Made by a program: the position numbers and the translations under genes. The notes beneath the pieces were generated by a model. That model was not told the DNA's origin, searched no databases, and was given only the letters and a program-made list of their open reading frames with translations. A DNA stretch of 64,000 bases. Source: Pedobacter aquae (GTDB lineage: Bacteria > Bacteroidota > Bacteroidia > Sphingobacteriales > Sphingobacteriaceae). Every line of letters begins with the position of its first letter. Position 1 is the first letter of the stretch. Shown piece after piece: positions 37,683 through 47,434 of the stretch. The stretch spans positions 3,658,001-3,722,000 of the forward strand of contig NZ_CP043329.1 of the NCBI RefSeq assembly GCF_008195825.1, in the 5' to 3' direction.

Positions 37683-38576
37683 TTAGTTTTTTTGCAAAGA
37701 ACTATAACTGGTTTGGTTAAATTCTTTTTTATAGCTTAACGGACTAAGACCTGTTATTTGTTTAAAATATTTATGGAAGCTTGCAAAATTATTAAATCCG
37801 CTTTCGTAACATAGCTCTTTAATAGAAAGGTTATTTTCCATTAATAATTTACAAGCTTGGCCTACTTTTACTTCCAGTAAAAATTGCGAGTAAGTTTTTC
37901 TTGTTCTTGATTTAAAATATCTGCAAAAAGAATTAGGGCTGATATGTGCTATCTCTGCTATTTCTTCTAGTTGTATTTTTTTACGGTAATTAGCAAGAGT
38001 ATATTCATAAATTAAAGTCATTCTATCATTTTCATTCTCTTCAAGCTCGTTATTATAGCCTATAGATGATAATGTACAAATTTGTTGAGATTGAGCTATG
38101 CTTAGCAAAGTCTCCATCAGAATCATGATTCTTTCTGGGCCTTCTGTGTAAAGGAGCTTCTCTAAACATTCTGCTACTTTATCTCTAGTTTTACCTTTAA
38201 TTTGTATGCCTCTTTTAGCTTTCTCAAATAAAGTTCTAAAGATTTTATTCTCAGGAAGATTTAAAAAAGCTTCTCCCCAGAAATTTTCATTGAAATGTAC
38301 AACCCTTGATTCTGCCGTTAATTTTGGGCTTTCATGAGAATATAAGTCATCATACCTCCAATAGTGGGGTAAATTAGAGCCTACTAATACAATATCACCG
38401 GGGCCAAATCTTTTGATACTGTCTCCAATAAATTGAGTTCCTTTACCTGCTCTAAAATGAATAAGTTCTAATTCTGGGTGGTAATGCCATCTGTTGTTAA
38501 TGTTAGGGACTAAATCTTGCCTTACACTAAAAGAATGTACAGGACCAGAGGTCACTTTTAAAAGTTGTGGTTTCAT
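37683..38576 (-). CDS. AraC-family transcriptional regulator with cupin sensor domain
   Basis: The start is set at the ATG at 38576 (an in-frame TTG at 38600 is less likely), giving 297 residues. The N-terminal cupin (NNRWHYHPELELIHFRAGKGTQFIGDSIKRFGPGDIVLVG) would bind a sugar. The C-terminal double helix-turn-helix begins near IQLEEIAEIAHISPNSFCRYFKS and ends FNNFASFHKYFKQITGLSPLSYKKEF, the AraC signature. It is divergent from the PQQ dehydrogenase operon, so control of the second enzyme block (39011 onward) is the natural guess; no effector can be read. Confidence 0.92.
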   Translation of the reverse strand: MKPQLLKVTSGPVHSFSVRQDLVPNINNRWHYHPELELIHFRAGKGTQFIGDSIKRFGPGDIVLVGSNLPHYWRYDDLYSHESPKLTAESRVVHFNENFWGEAFLNLPENKIFRTLFEKAKRGIQIKGKTRDKVAECLEKLLYTEGPERIMILMETLLSIAQSQQICTLSSIGYNNELEENENDRMTLIYEYTLANYRKKIQLEEIAEIAHISPNSFCRYFKSRTRKTYSQFLLEVKVGQACKLLMENNLSIKELCYESGFNNFASFHKYFKQITGLSPLSYKKEFNQTSYSSLQKN

Positions 38577-38773
38577 TGGTTTAATTTTTGGTTGATACAA
38601 TGATAAACCAACAAGACTCTATAATCAATGCTTCTAAGAATAAGCGCCTAACTAATGATTCTTTATAATTAAAAACAGTTTACTTTTTTGTAATAATATT
38701 TTAAATATATTATTTAAGTGTATTTTGTATTAAAATTTATGCTATTAATGATATGTTTTTTCATATATATCAT

Positions 38774-38787
38774 CGTAATCGATTTCG
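38774..38787. promoter_or_regulatory. Near-perfect 14-base palindrome, operator candidate
   Basis: CGTAATCGATTTCG has the exact core AATCGATT (38777-38784) with CG ends and one mismatched pair. It shares ATCGATT with the sites at 12335-12341 and 23814-23820 and has LacI-type symmetry, but lies over 200 bases from either gene start. Confidence 0.4.
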
Positions 38788-38916
38788 TAAAAACTAGGCT
38801 GTTTTAAGCACTTTTTGCTGATTTTCTTTTAAAAAAGCAAGAGTATAAAAAGAAAGGTTGCCAATAGTACTGCATAAATTGCTAATTCAGCATAACCATA
38901 TGTATACTTTAAAAGT

Positions 38917-38924
38917 TAGTTTTG
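38917..38924 (+). promoter_or_regulatory. -7 box candidate for the PQQ dehydrogenase operon
   Basis: TAGTTTTG fits TAnnTTTG exactly and equals the box at 23805. The expected -33 TTTG element is not evident, so the call rests on this box and its place 87 bases before the start codon. Confidence 0.4.
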
Positions 38925-39010
38925 TTATTCATCCTAAATTATATAATTCTAAATTTTACAATAAGGTCTGTCAGACATTTTTCTGTATGCCTTAATTTGA
39001 GAGTTAAATT

Positions 39011-40303
39011 ATGAAGCGCTATATCTTTCTCATCATTCAAATTACAGGTTTTATAATCTTTTCTTCTTTTAAGAGCGATAATCCTAAATCATTAAAACCT
39101 AATAAAGTATTGCCCGACCAAGATAATGCAGGCTTAGTATTACCAAAAGGTTTTGGCGCTTTAGTGGTTGCAGAAAATTTAGGTAAAGCCAGACATTTAA
39201 CCATAACTCCTAAAGGTGATATTTATGTTAAACTAAGTAAGGCTTTAAATGAAAAAACCATTTATCATTTAAAGGATCATAATGGCGATGGCAGAGTTGA
39301 TGAGCAAATTGGTTTTGGAGATTATATAGGAACTGGGATTTTCCTGAAGGATAATTATTTATATGCCAGTTCAGACGAAGGTGTTTATAGATACAAACTT
39401 AACCAAAATGATGAGGTTATTGCGCCAGATAAACCAGAAATGCTAGTAACTGGCTTAATTAATAAAAGACAGCACAATACAAAATCTTTTGTTTTAGATA
39501 ACGATAACAATATTTATGTAAACATAGGTTCACCATCAAACTCTTGTCAGTACCAGAACAGGGCAAAAGGCTCTATGGGTATTCCTAATTGCCCAACTTT
39601 AGATTCGGCTGGTGGTATATGGCAATTTAAGGCTGATAAATTAAATCAATCTTATAAAGAAGGTGTAAGATATGCAACGGGTTTACGTAATGTAATGGGT
39701 TTAGATTGGAATCCAGAAAACAATACCTTATTTGTGATGCAGCATGGTAGAGATAACTTAAGTAGCATTTTCCCTGAGTTATATGATGATAAAGCAAATG
39801 CAGAGTTGCCCGCAGAATGTATGTTTATGATTAAAAAAGGAGACCATGCAGGTTGGCCTTACAGTTATTATGACCCATTTCAGAAAAAGAAAATATTAGC
39901 GCCAGAATACGGTGGTGATGGTAAAAAAGAAGCAGATCCTTCTTACATAGACCCTGTAGTAGCTTTTCCAGCGCACCTTGCTCCAAATGCCTTATTGTTT
40001 TATACGGGTAATCAGTTTCCTGAGCGATATAAAAACGGTGCTTTTGTAGCCTTTCATGGTTCATGGAATAGAGCTCCTTTAAAGCAAGAAGGCTTTTTTG
40101 TAGCTTTCGTACCCTTTAAAAATGGAAAGCCTGCTGGTGAATGGGAAATTTTCGCCAATGGTTTTGCTGGTTCGCAAGAAGTTATGTCTACCAGCCAAGC
40201 AAAATACCGCCCTTGCGGTTTGGCACAAGGGCCCGATGGTTCTCTTTATGTAAGCGAAGATAAAAAAGGAACAATTTTTAGAATAGTATATGATGGTAAA
40301 TAA
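39011..40303 (+). CDS. PQQ-dependent sugar dehydrogenase-like beta-propeller (sorbosone dehydrogenase family)
   Basis: The 430-residue secreted protein has an N-terminal hydrophobic signal. The propeller blades show the soluble glucose/sorbosone dehydrogenase pattern: GFGALVVAENLGKARHLTITPKGDIYV, NRAKGSMGIPNC, YATGLRNVMGLDWNPENNTLFVMQHGRDNL, GDHAGWPYSYYDP, FVAFHGSWNRAPLKQEGF and CGLAQGPDGSLYVSEDKKGTIFRI. These enzymes oxidise sugars in the periplasm and pass electrons on. The next gene, which overlaps by 14 bases, is a cytochrome c, the natural acceptor. The sugar is unknown; no PQQ synthesis genes are in the window. Confidence 0.87.
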   Translation: MKRYIFLIIQITGFIIFSSFKSDNPKSLKPNKVLPDQDNAGLVLPKGFGALVVAENLGKARHLTITPKGDIYVKLSKALNEKTIYHLKDHNGDGRVDEQIGFGDYIGTGIFLKDNYLYASSDEGVYRYKLNQNDEVIAPDKPEMLVTGLINKRQHNTKSFVLDNDNNIYVNIGSPSNSCQYQNRAKGSMGIPNCPTLDSAGGIWQFKADKLNQSYKEGVRYATGLRNVMGLDWNPENNTLFVMQHGRDNLSSIFPELYDDKANAELPAECMFMIKKGDHAGWPYSYYDPFQKKKILAPEYGGDGKKEADPSYIDPVVAFPAHLAPNALLFYTGNQFPERYKNGAFVAFHGSWNRAPLKQEGFFVAFVPFKNGKPAGEWEIFANGFAGSQEVMSTSQAKYRPCGLAQGPDGSLYVSEDKKGTIFRIVYDGK

Positions 40304-40760
40304 GTTAATAACCAGTTTATTACTGGTTTTGGTGATGTCAGTTTCGGCTTTTGCACAAAGTAAATCTAAGGCGCCTGTTAAAAAAGCGGTATCAAAAGCA
40401 GCTCCGGTAGCTGCTGGAATGCAAAACGCTATCAATAACGGAAAAGCAGTGTACACGCAATATTGTGCAGTTTGTCATCAAGCCGATGGTTTGGGCGTAC
40501 CCGGTTTAAACCCACCCTTAAGTAAAACAGTTTATGTTTTAGGAGACCAAACCAGGCTCATAAATATTGTTTTAAAAGGTTTAAGCGAAGGAGTAGAAAT
40601 TGATGGAGAAACTTATTCTAATGTAATGCCTGCTATGGGTTTTTTAACCGATCAGCAAGTTGCTGATGTGCTTACTTATGTAAGAAATAGCTTCCAAAAT
40701 AAAGCAAGTGCTATAACTGCTGCTCAGGTCAAAGTAGTTAGAGCAAACAGTAAAAAATAA
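40290..40760 (+). CDS. Secreted mono-haem cytochrome c, electron partner of the sugar dehydrogenase
   Basis: The 156-residue protein has a signal peptide ending AFAQ, a lysine/alanine-rich linker, and a class I cytochrome c fold with CAVCH (59-63) for haem attachment and a methionine ligand in NVMPAMGFLTDQQVADVLTYVRN. Start ATG codons (40290 or 40293) lie inside the end of the dehydrogenase gene, implying translational coupling. Electrons from sugar oxidation would pass through it to the respiratory chain (family knowledge plus context). Confidence 0.92.
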   Translation: MMVNKLITSLLLVLVMSVSAFAQSKSKAPVKKAVSKAAPVAAGMQNAINNGKAVYTQYCAVCHQADGLGVPGLNPPLSKTVYVLGDQTRLINIVLKGLSEGVEIDGETYSNVMPAMGFLTDQQVADVLTYVRNSFQNKASAITAAQVKVVRANSKK

Positions 40761-40768
40761 AACCAATT

Positions 40769-42453
40769 ATGATGAGAAAGATATTCAGTTTTAAAACAAT
40801 ACCTTCTTTTACGATTCTTGCGCTTTTACTTATTTTATCTGTTTTTTCCTGTAAAAAGAAAGAAGTGGCTAAAAAGGAAGAGCCTGCCCCACCTCCAAAG
40901 GAAGAGCCTGCCCCACCAACACCTCCTGCAAATACTACTTCTTTAGTTTATGTAGGTACTAATGGTAAATTGGCCTATAATACTTTTGTAAATCAAGGTG
41001 AAACTGATAAAATTAATACAGTACCTGATTTTTCAAATGCTGGTTACAAAGGCGGAGGTGTAACTATTCCTACAGCTCCTGTTGTAAGAACCCTGTCTGC
41101 ACAATCTGGTGATAATAGAGCAAGAATTCAGCAAGTTATACAAGAAGTTGAAGCTTTGCCAATGGATGCAAATGGTTTTAGAGGGGCTATTTTGCTAAAT
41201 GCTGGCACTTATGATGTAGGAGATTCTTTAGTGATAAGAGCCAGTGGAGTTGTATTGAGAGGCGTTGGCCAAGGCTCATCTGGTACAATTTTAAGAGCAA
41301 CCAAAAGATTGATAGGTAGTACCCTGATAAGGCTACAGGGAAGTGGCTCTAATTTGGGTGAGGTAACAAGCTCTAGAAGATTAATTTCTGATAGTTATGT
41401 CCCTACGGGTACTAAATCATTTAATTTAGAAAATACCAATGGCTTAACCGTTGGTAGTAGAGTTTTGGTTACCAGAACCCCTAACCAAGCATGGATAGAT
41501 TTGTTAGATATGACACAATATGGATGGACACCAAGTAGATATGTGATGTCTTATGAGCGTGTTATAACCGCTATAAATGGCAATAATATTACTATAAATG
41601 CACCTGTTGTAGATCCTATACAAACCCGTTATGGTGGCGGTAGAGTTGGTATACATACCGTTACAGGTAGAATTCAAAATTCTGGTGTAGAAAATATGCG
41701 TTTAGCTTCTGTTTTTGAAAACGATAACGACGAGCAACATGCCTGGTACGGAGTAAAGCTTCTTAGAGCAGAAAACTGTTGGGTTAAAGATGTAACGGCA
41801 CAATATTTTGGCTATGCTTGTGTATCTATAGAAGAGAGCTCTGTATATAACACAGTTCAAGATTGTGCTATGCTTGATCCTAAATCTCAAACAACAGGAG
41901 GGAGAAAATACTCTTTTAACATAGCAGGAACCTCACCTTTCAATTTGTTTCAACGTTGTTTTTCAAGAGGTGGAAGACACTGTTATGTTACTGGCTCTAC
42001 CGTATCTGGGCCTAATGTATTTTTAGATTGTGTTGCAGTAGAAACTACATCAGACATTGGGCCGCACCATAGATGGAGTACAGGATTATTATTTGATAAT
42101 GTTTTGGTGGGCAAATGAGAGTGCAAAATAGAGGTGCAAGTGGCTCTGGCCATGGATGGGCAGGTGCTCAAACTATGTTTTGGAATTGTAGGTCAACCCG
42201 GGTAGATATCATGGTGCAAAGTCCGGCAGCAGCCAGAAATTGGGGTGTTGGTAATATCGCCCTAACTTTTGCAGGCAATGGCTATTTTGAGAGTAACAAT
42301 AGGCATGTACTGCCAAGAAGTTTATACTTAGCTCAGTTAAAAGATAGGTTGGGCGATGCTGCTGTAAATAACATCACGCTACCGGCACAAAGAATGGGTA
42401 GCATATCTACTCAACTTCAAAGTTGGGCTGGCGAAGGCGCATTTAACCCCTAA
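40769..42453 (+). pseudogene. Beta-helix lipoprotein of unassigned family, split by a one-base frameshift (probably intact)
   Basis: A lipobox (VFSC, C28) and a Pro/Glu-rich linker lead into a right-handed beta-helix. The frame stops at 42118 right after LLFDNVLVGK, and the rest (MRVQNRGASGSGHGWAG...SLYLAQLKDRLG) continues from about 42115 in another frame. The paralogue at 50149-51666 reads LYDNVVTDGQINVQDRGNSGTGHGWAG across this point, so one extra G in GGG (42109-42111) restores an aligned protein with Q at the junction. Shared blocks are TGGR(K/R)YSFN, YFGY(A/S)CVS(I/L)E and SDIGPHHRW. The family is not one I can name. A lyase or hydrolase of pectin is likely from context. Confidence 0.8.
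40874..40917 (+). repeat. Tandem direct repeat in the proline-rich linker
   Basis: AAGGAAGAGCCTGCCCCACC occurs at 40874-40893 and again exactly at 40898-40917, period 24. It encodes KEEPAPP twice in the linker of the beta-helix lipoprotein; its length could vary by slippage. Confidence 0.85.
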
Positions 42454-42501
42454 AATTTTATATTTTCATTAAAAATCATTTATACACTTAAATATTACGT
42501 T

Positions 42502-44963
42502 TTGTTCAAGAAAAATATCATTTGCTTAGTTCTTATTGTTCTAGGTTTACAACATGCAGTATTTGCACAACATACCCAAAGATTAAATGATAATTGGGAG
42601 TTCCTAAAACAAGATTTAGGCGGTATTTGGGAAGCTGTTAGACCAGTAGGCGCTGGTAATCCAGAAAGTGTGCCCCTATGGGAAAAAGTAAGTTTACCAC
42701 ATTGTGTAAACGCAGAAGATGCAGTAGACCCTGATATGAATTATTATCAAGGGCCATCTTGGTACAGAACTTTGATAGAGGTAAAAAATCCTTATCAAAC
42801 AGGAAGAACCCTCTTACATTTTGAAGGCGCTGGACAAAAGACTGATGTTTATATTTATCAAACTAAAGTGGGCTCACATGTTGGTGGATATGATGAATTT
42901 ACTGTTGATATTACAGATGCTGTAGCTGCTTTCCAAAAAACAGATGTTTATCAAAAACAGTTTAAAGGTAAAATACCTTTGTCTATCCGTACAGATAATT
43001 CTCGCGATTTGGAGCTTATTCCATCAGATTTATCTGATTTTAACCTTTATGGAGGTATTTATCGCTACTTAAATCTAGTTTATAAACCAGCCCTTTCGGT
43101 TGATAAAGTTTTTGCATTAGCCACGGTAGATAAAGATGGTAAAAATGCATCCTTAAATGTAAAAGCTAGGTTTTATAACCCTAAAGGTGCTAGCAATGCA
43201 GAGGTAGAACTTAAGTTGATATCACCCTCAGGTAAAGTTATCAATACACAAAAAAAGCAAATTCAGTTAACAGGTAAAGACTTAGAAATTACCAATATAA
43301 AAGTAGCTAAAGCCGAGCTTTGGTCTACCGATAAACCAACGCTTTACACCGTTGAAATAAATGTTAAAACTGCTGATGGTGTAGATCAACATCAAGAAAA
43401 AATAGGATTCAGACATTTTGAATTTGTAGAGAAAGGGCCGTTTTTATTAAACGGAAAGCGTTTGCTATTACAAGGTACACACCGTCATGAAGACCATGCC
43501 GGAGTTGCTGCCGCTATGACAGATGAAATGATGCGTACCGAGATGAAGATGATGAAAGATATGGGTGTTAATTTCATCCGTTTAGGGCATTATCAGCAAT
43601 CTAGAACCATCTTAAATTTATGCGATAGCTTAGGAATGGTGGTTTGGGAAGAAATTCCTTGGTGCCGTGGTGGCTTAGGTGGTGATATTTATAAACAACA
43701 AGCCCGCAGAATGCTCACCAATATGATAGAGCAACACTACAACCATCCATCGGTAATTATTTGGGGTTTAGGTAATGAAAACGATTGGCCTGGAGATTTT
43801 CCTGAGTTTGATAAAGAAAAAATCAGGGTATTTATGAAAGAACTGCATGACCTTTCTCATGCTTTAGACCCAACACGTAAAACAGCTATCAGAAGATGCG
43901 ATTTTTGTAAAGATATTGTAGATGTTTACTCGCCTTCTATTTGGGCAGGTTGGTATCGTGGTATTTATACCGAGTATAAGCAAGTTTCTGAAGAAGAATT
44001 TAAGAAAGTTAAACACTTTTTACATGTAGAGTGGGGTGGTGATGGTCATGCTCGTCGTCATTCCGAAAGTCCGGATAACGCTTTACGTAAAGTTAAAACT
44101 GGCGTTGGCGCCGACGAAAGAGCCGGAGACGCTTCTTTAATTGGTGGTGCTAGCAGGGTTTCTAAAGACGGAGATTGGAGTGAATCTTACATTGTAAACT
44201 TGGTAGATTGGCATTTAAAAGAGCAAGAAACCATGCCTTGGCTTACGGGCTCGGCACAATGGCCTTTTAAAGATTTCTCTACCCCAGTAAGGCCAGATAA
44301 TCCTGTACCTTACATGAACCAAAAAGGAGTTGTAGAAAGAGATTTTACTAAAAAGAGGTTTTCTATGTTTACCAGTCTTATTGGACTAAAAAGCCAATGG
44401 TACATATTTACGGACATACTTGGCCAGTACGTTGGGGTGCAGCCGGAGAAGAAAAAATGATAAAAGTTTTCTCTAATTGCGATGAAGCAGAACTGTTTGT
44501 AAATGGTAAAAGCCAAGGGGTAAAAAAGCGTAACAGTCAGGATTTTCCTGCCGCAGGTTTACGCTGGAATGTTGTCCCTAATGCCGGTAAAAACACAGTT
44601 AAAGTAATTGCTAAAAAGGGTAAAACCGTTTTGGAAGACGAACTAAGTTTTGATTACGAAACCAGACCTTGGGGTAAGCCAGCAAAATTAGTGCTTCAGA
44701 AAATAGCCGAAGAAAATGGTAAAGCTACTTTTGAAGTAAAGCTTAAAGATGCAAACGGCGTACAATGTTTAGATGCTAGAAACTGGGTGCGTTTTTCTTT
44801 AGCCGGAGATGGTGAATTGATAGATAACCAAGGAACTTCTACAGGTTCTAGATATGTACAATTTTATAATGGTAGGGCTTTGATTAGTGTTAAAACTAAT
44901 GGTGGCAAAAGCACAATTGCAGTTAAATCAGAAGGTGTACCTTCAGAAATGTTGGCTTTTTAA
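42502..44963 (+). pseudogene. GH2 beta-galactosidase/glucuronidase-like, split by a one-base frameshift (probably intact)
   Basis: The only start giving the signal peptide is TTG at 42502 (ending VFAQ). N-terminal sugar-binding and Ig-like domains are followed by a TIM barrel with acid/base E426 in GLGNENDWPG and nucleophile E510 in LHVEWGGDGH. At the A5 run 44350-44354 the frame is lost (stop at 44460). With one more A it continues as DFTKKEVFYVYQSYWTKKP, then MVHIYGHTWPVRWG and a DUF4982-like C-terminal domain to 44963 (VFSNCDEAELFVNGKSQG). The intact length would be about 821 residues. It sits in a row of side-chain enzymes and most likely removes beta-galactose or beta-glucuronate. Confidence 0.88.
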
Positions 44964-44964
44964 G

Positions 44965-47430
44965 ATGAAGAAATACTTTTTGCTATTAGTGCTTATTGCC
45001 TTTGTTAAGGTAGGGTTTGGCCAAAATCAACCAGATAAAACCTTAAAACTTTGGTATGATAAACCAGCCGCCAATTGGAACGAGGCTTTACCTATTGGTA
45101 ATGGGCGTTTAGGCGCTATGATTTTTGGTGGGCCTGCTAAAGAACAGTTGCAGCTTAATGAAGAAACGCTTTGGTCTGGTGGGCCAAATAATAACGTAAC
45201 TGCCGAGTCTGGGAAAGCCATTCCTGCTGTAAGAAAACTCTTAGCAGAAGGTAAAATTGTAGAAGCGCAGGCTTTGGCCGATGTTGAACTCATGCCTAAA
45301 AAAAATAGTGGCATGATGTATCAACCTGTTGGAGATTTATTTTTAGATTTTCCGGGGCATGAGCAAGTTCAAAACTATTACCGCGATTTGAATATCGAAA
45401 AGGCCGTAGCAACTGTTACCTATAAACTAAAGGGAGTGAGCTATAAAAGAGAGATTTTCTCTTCATTTTTAGACCAAGCCATCATTGTTAGGCTAACCGC
45501 AAGCGAAGCAGGCAAAATTACTTTCAATGCTTCTTTAACATCACCTTTAGAGGGAGAGCAAAAAGTAGCTAATCAAAAACTTATCCTAAGCGGAACATCA
45601 TCAGACCATGAAGGTGAAAAAGGTCAAGTAAAATTTGAAGCTCAAGTTAAAGTACTTGCCAATGGTGGTACAACACAACTTTCAGATAAACAATGGAGAG
45701 TAAAAAATGCAAACTCAGCTACTATTTATATATCCATAGCAACTAATTTTGTTAATTATAAAGATGTTTCAGGTAATACCTCAGCAAAAGCGAGTGCTTA
45801 TTTAAGTAAAGCTGTTCAGGTAAACTATCCTCAAGCATTAGCTAAACATATTCAGTTTTATCAGCAATATTTTAACCGTGTAAAATTAGATTTAGGCGTT
45901 AATGATGCTGTTAAGAAGCCAACTAACTTAAGAATTTATGAATTTGCTAAAAGTAACGACCCGCATTTAGCAGCGCTTTATTTTCAGTTTGGTAGGTACT
46001 TGTTAATATCAAGTTCGCAACCGGGGACACAGCCGGCTAATTTACAGGGTATTTGGAATGCTCAGGTTAATCCATCTTGGGATAGTAAATATACCATCAA
46101 CATCAACACAGAAATGAATTATTGGCCTGCCGAGCTTACCAATTTAACCGAACTGCATGAGCCATTGTTTAAATTAATTAAGGATATTTCTGTAACAGGA
46201 AAAGAAACAGCCCAATTGATGTATGGTGCTAAAGGTTGGGTAGCGCATCATAACACAGATATTTGGAGAATTACAGGTCCTGTTGATAGGCCTTATGCAG
46301 GTTTATGGCCTATGGGAGGCACTTGGTTGAGTCAGCATCTTTGGGATAGATATGAGTTTACTGGAGACGTTAATTTTTTAAAAGAGCATTATCCGATATT
46401 AAAAAGTGCTTGCGAATTTTACTTAGATGTTTTACAAGAAGAGCCTAAAAATAAATGGCTAGTAGTATCTCCATCAAACTCGCCAGAAAATACACAAGTG
46501 GCTAAGCAAAGAGTTTCTATAACAGCAGGCGCAACTATGGATAATCAGCTTTTGTTTGATTTGTTTAGAAAGACCATAAAGGCAGCTGAAATTTTAGGTA
46601 TTGATGCTGATTTTGCTAAACAACTAGCCGCTACACAAGCCCGATTAGCACCTATGCAAATTGGTAAACATAGCCAATTACAAGAGTGGATGTGGGATTT
46701 AGACCGCCCTGATGATAAACATCGTCACGTTTCTCATCTTTACGGCTTGTACCCAAGTAATCAAATATCTCCATACAAAACTCCAGAACTATTTGATGCC
46801 GCTAGAACTTCTTTATTGTACCGTGGCGACCCAGCAACAGGCTGGTCTATGGGTTGGAAAGTAAATTTATGGGCTAGGTTTTTAGACGGAAATCATGCTT
46901 ACAAATTAATTACAGATCAATTACGATTGGTAGATCCAGCTATGCCCATGAGTGTTACCGGAGGAGGGACCTATCCTAATATGTTTGATGCGCATCCGCC
47001 ATTCCAAATAGATGGAAATTTTGGTTGTACGGCAGGTATTGCAGAAATGCTTTTGCAATCTCATGATGGTGCTTTACATATTTTACCAGCCTTGCCAGAT
47101 AATTGGCCTAGCGGAAGTATAAAAGGTTTAAAAGCTAGAGGTGGTTTTGAGGTTGATATTGTTTGGAAGGATAAAAAGCTAACATCAGTAACTTTAAAAT
47201 CTTCTTTAGCGGGTAATTGTAGGTTAAGAATTAATGAAGATTTAATCAGCACAAAACCCATAGGACTAAAAGAAGCTCAAGGCTTAAATGCTAATACTTT
47301 TTACGAAGTTCCAGAAGTTAAGAAACCCATTATCGCTGCAGAAGCTAAATTAAATCCGGTGGGTATAAAAGCATCAAAAGAATTTGATGTAGATGCTAAA
47401 CCGGGTAAAACCTACTCTTTTAAATTTTAA
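44965..47430 (+). CDS. GH95 alpha-L-fucosidase/galactosidase, copy 1
   Basis: The ATG at 44965 gives a signal peptide ending VGFGQ; an in-frame upstream start inside GH2 is not credible. The N-terminal beta-sandwich ([30 protein letters not shown]) and alpha/alpha barrel are typical. Catalytic residues expected for the family are present: N379 and N381 in [15 protein letters not shown]508 in SNSPENT, D675 in [16 protein letters not shown]95 enzymes remove alpha-1,2-fucose or alpha-L-galactose, found on xyloglucan and on rhamnogalacturonan II. It lies one base after the GH2 stop and just before a second GH95. Confidence 0.93.
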   Translation: MKKYFLLLVLIAFVKVGFGQNQPDKTLKLWYDKPAANWNEALPIGNGRLGAMIFGGPAKEQLQLNEETLWSGGPNNNVTAESGKAIPAVRKLLAEGKIVEAQALADVELMPKKNSGMMYQPVGDLFLDFPGHEQVQNYYRDLNIEKAVATVTYKLKGVSYKREIFSSFLDQAIIVRLTASEAGKITFNASLTSPLEGEQKVANQKLILSGTSSDHEGEKGQVKFEAQVKVLANGGTTQLSDKQWRVKNANSATIYISIATNFVNYKDVSGNTSAKASAYLSKAVQVNYPQALAKHIQFYQQYFNRVKLDLGVNDAVKKPTNLRIYEFAKSNDPHLAALYFQFGRYLLISSSQPGTQPANLQGIWNAQVNPSWDSKYTININTEMNYWPAELTNLTELHEPLFKLIKDISVTGKETAQLMYGAKGWVAHHNTDIWRITGPVDRPYAGLWPMGGTWLSQHLWDRYEFTGDVNFLKEHYPILKSACEFYLDVLQEEPKNKWLVVSPSNSPENTQVAKQRVSITAGATMDNQLLFDLFRKTIKAAEILGIDADFAKQLAATQARLAPMQIGKHSQLQEWMWDLDRPDDKHRHVSHLYGLYPSNQISPYKTPELFDAARTSLLYRGDPATGWSMGWKVNLWARFLDGNHAYKLITDQLRLVDPAMPMSVTGGGTYPNMFDAHPPFQIDGNFGCTAGIAEMLLQSHDGALHILPALPDNWPSGSIKGLKARGGFEVDIVWKDKKLTSVTLKSSLAGNCRLRINEDLISTKPIGLKEAQGLNANTFYEVPEVKKPIIAAEAKLNPVGIKASKEFDVDAKPGKTYSFKF

Positions 47431-47434
47431 ACTG

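Larger units (their letters stand above)
38577..39010. other. Divergent regulatory region, AraC gene / PQQ dehydrogenase operon
   Basis: These 434 bases are very AT-rich and have no gene. They contain the palindrome at 38774-38787, a TAnnTTTG-like -7 box at 38917-38924, and a small inverted repeat GTCTG-T-CAGAC at 38966-38976 close to the start of the operon. Confidence 0.6.

Noticed and set aside
42115-42453. Separate small 112-residue gene
   Set aside because: It aligns with the C-terminal part of the paralogue ending at 51666 and begins exactly where the upstream frame is lost.
44397-44963. Separate 188-residue gene after GH2
   Set aside because: It is the DUF4982-like C-terminal domain of GH2, in frame once an A is added at 44350-44354.
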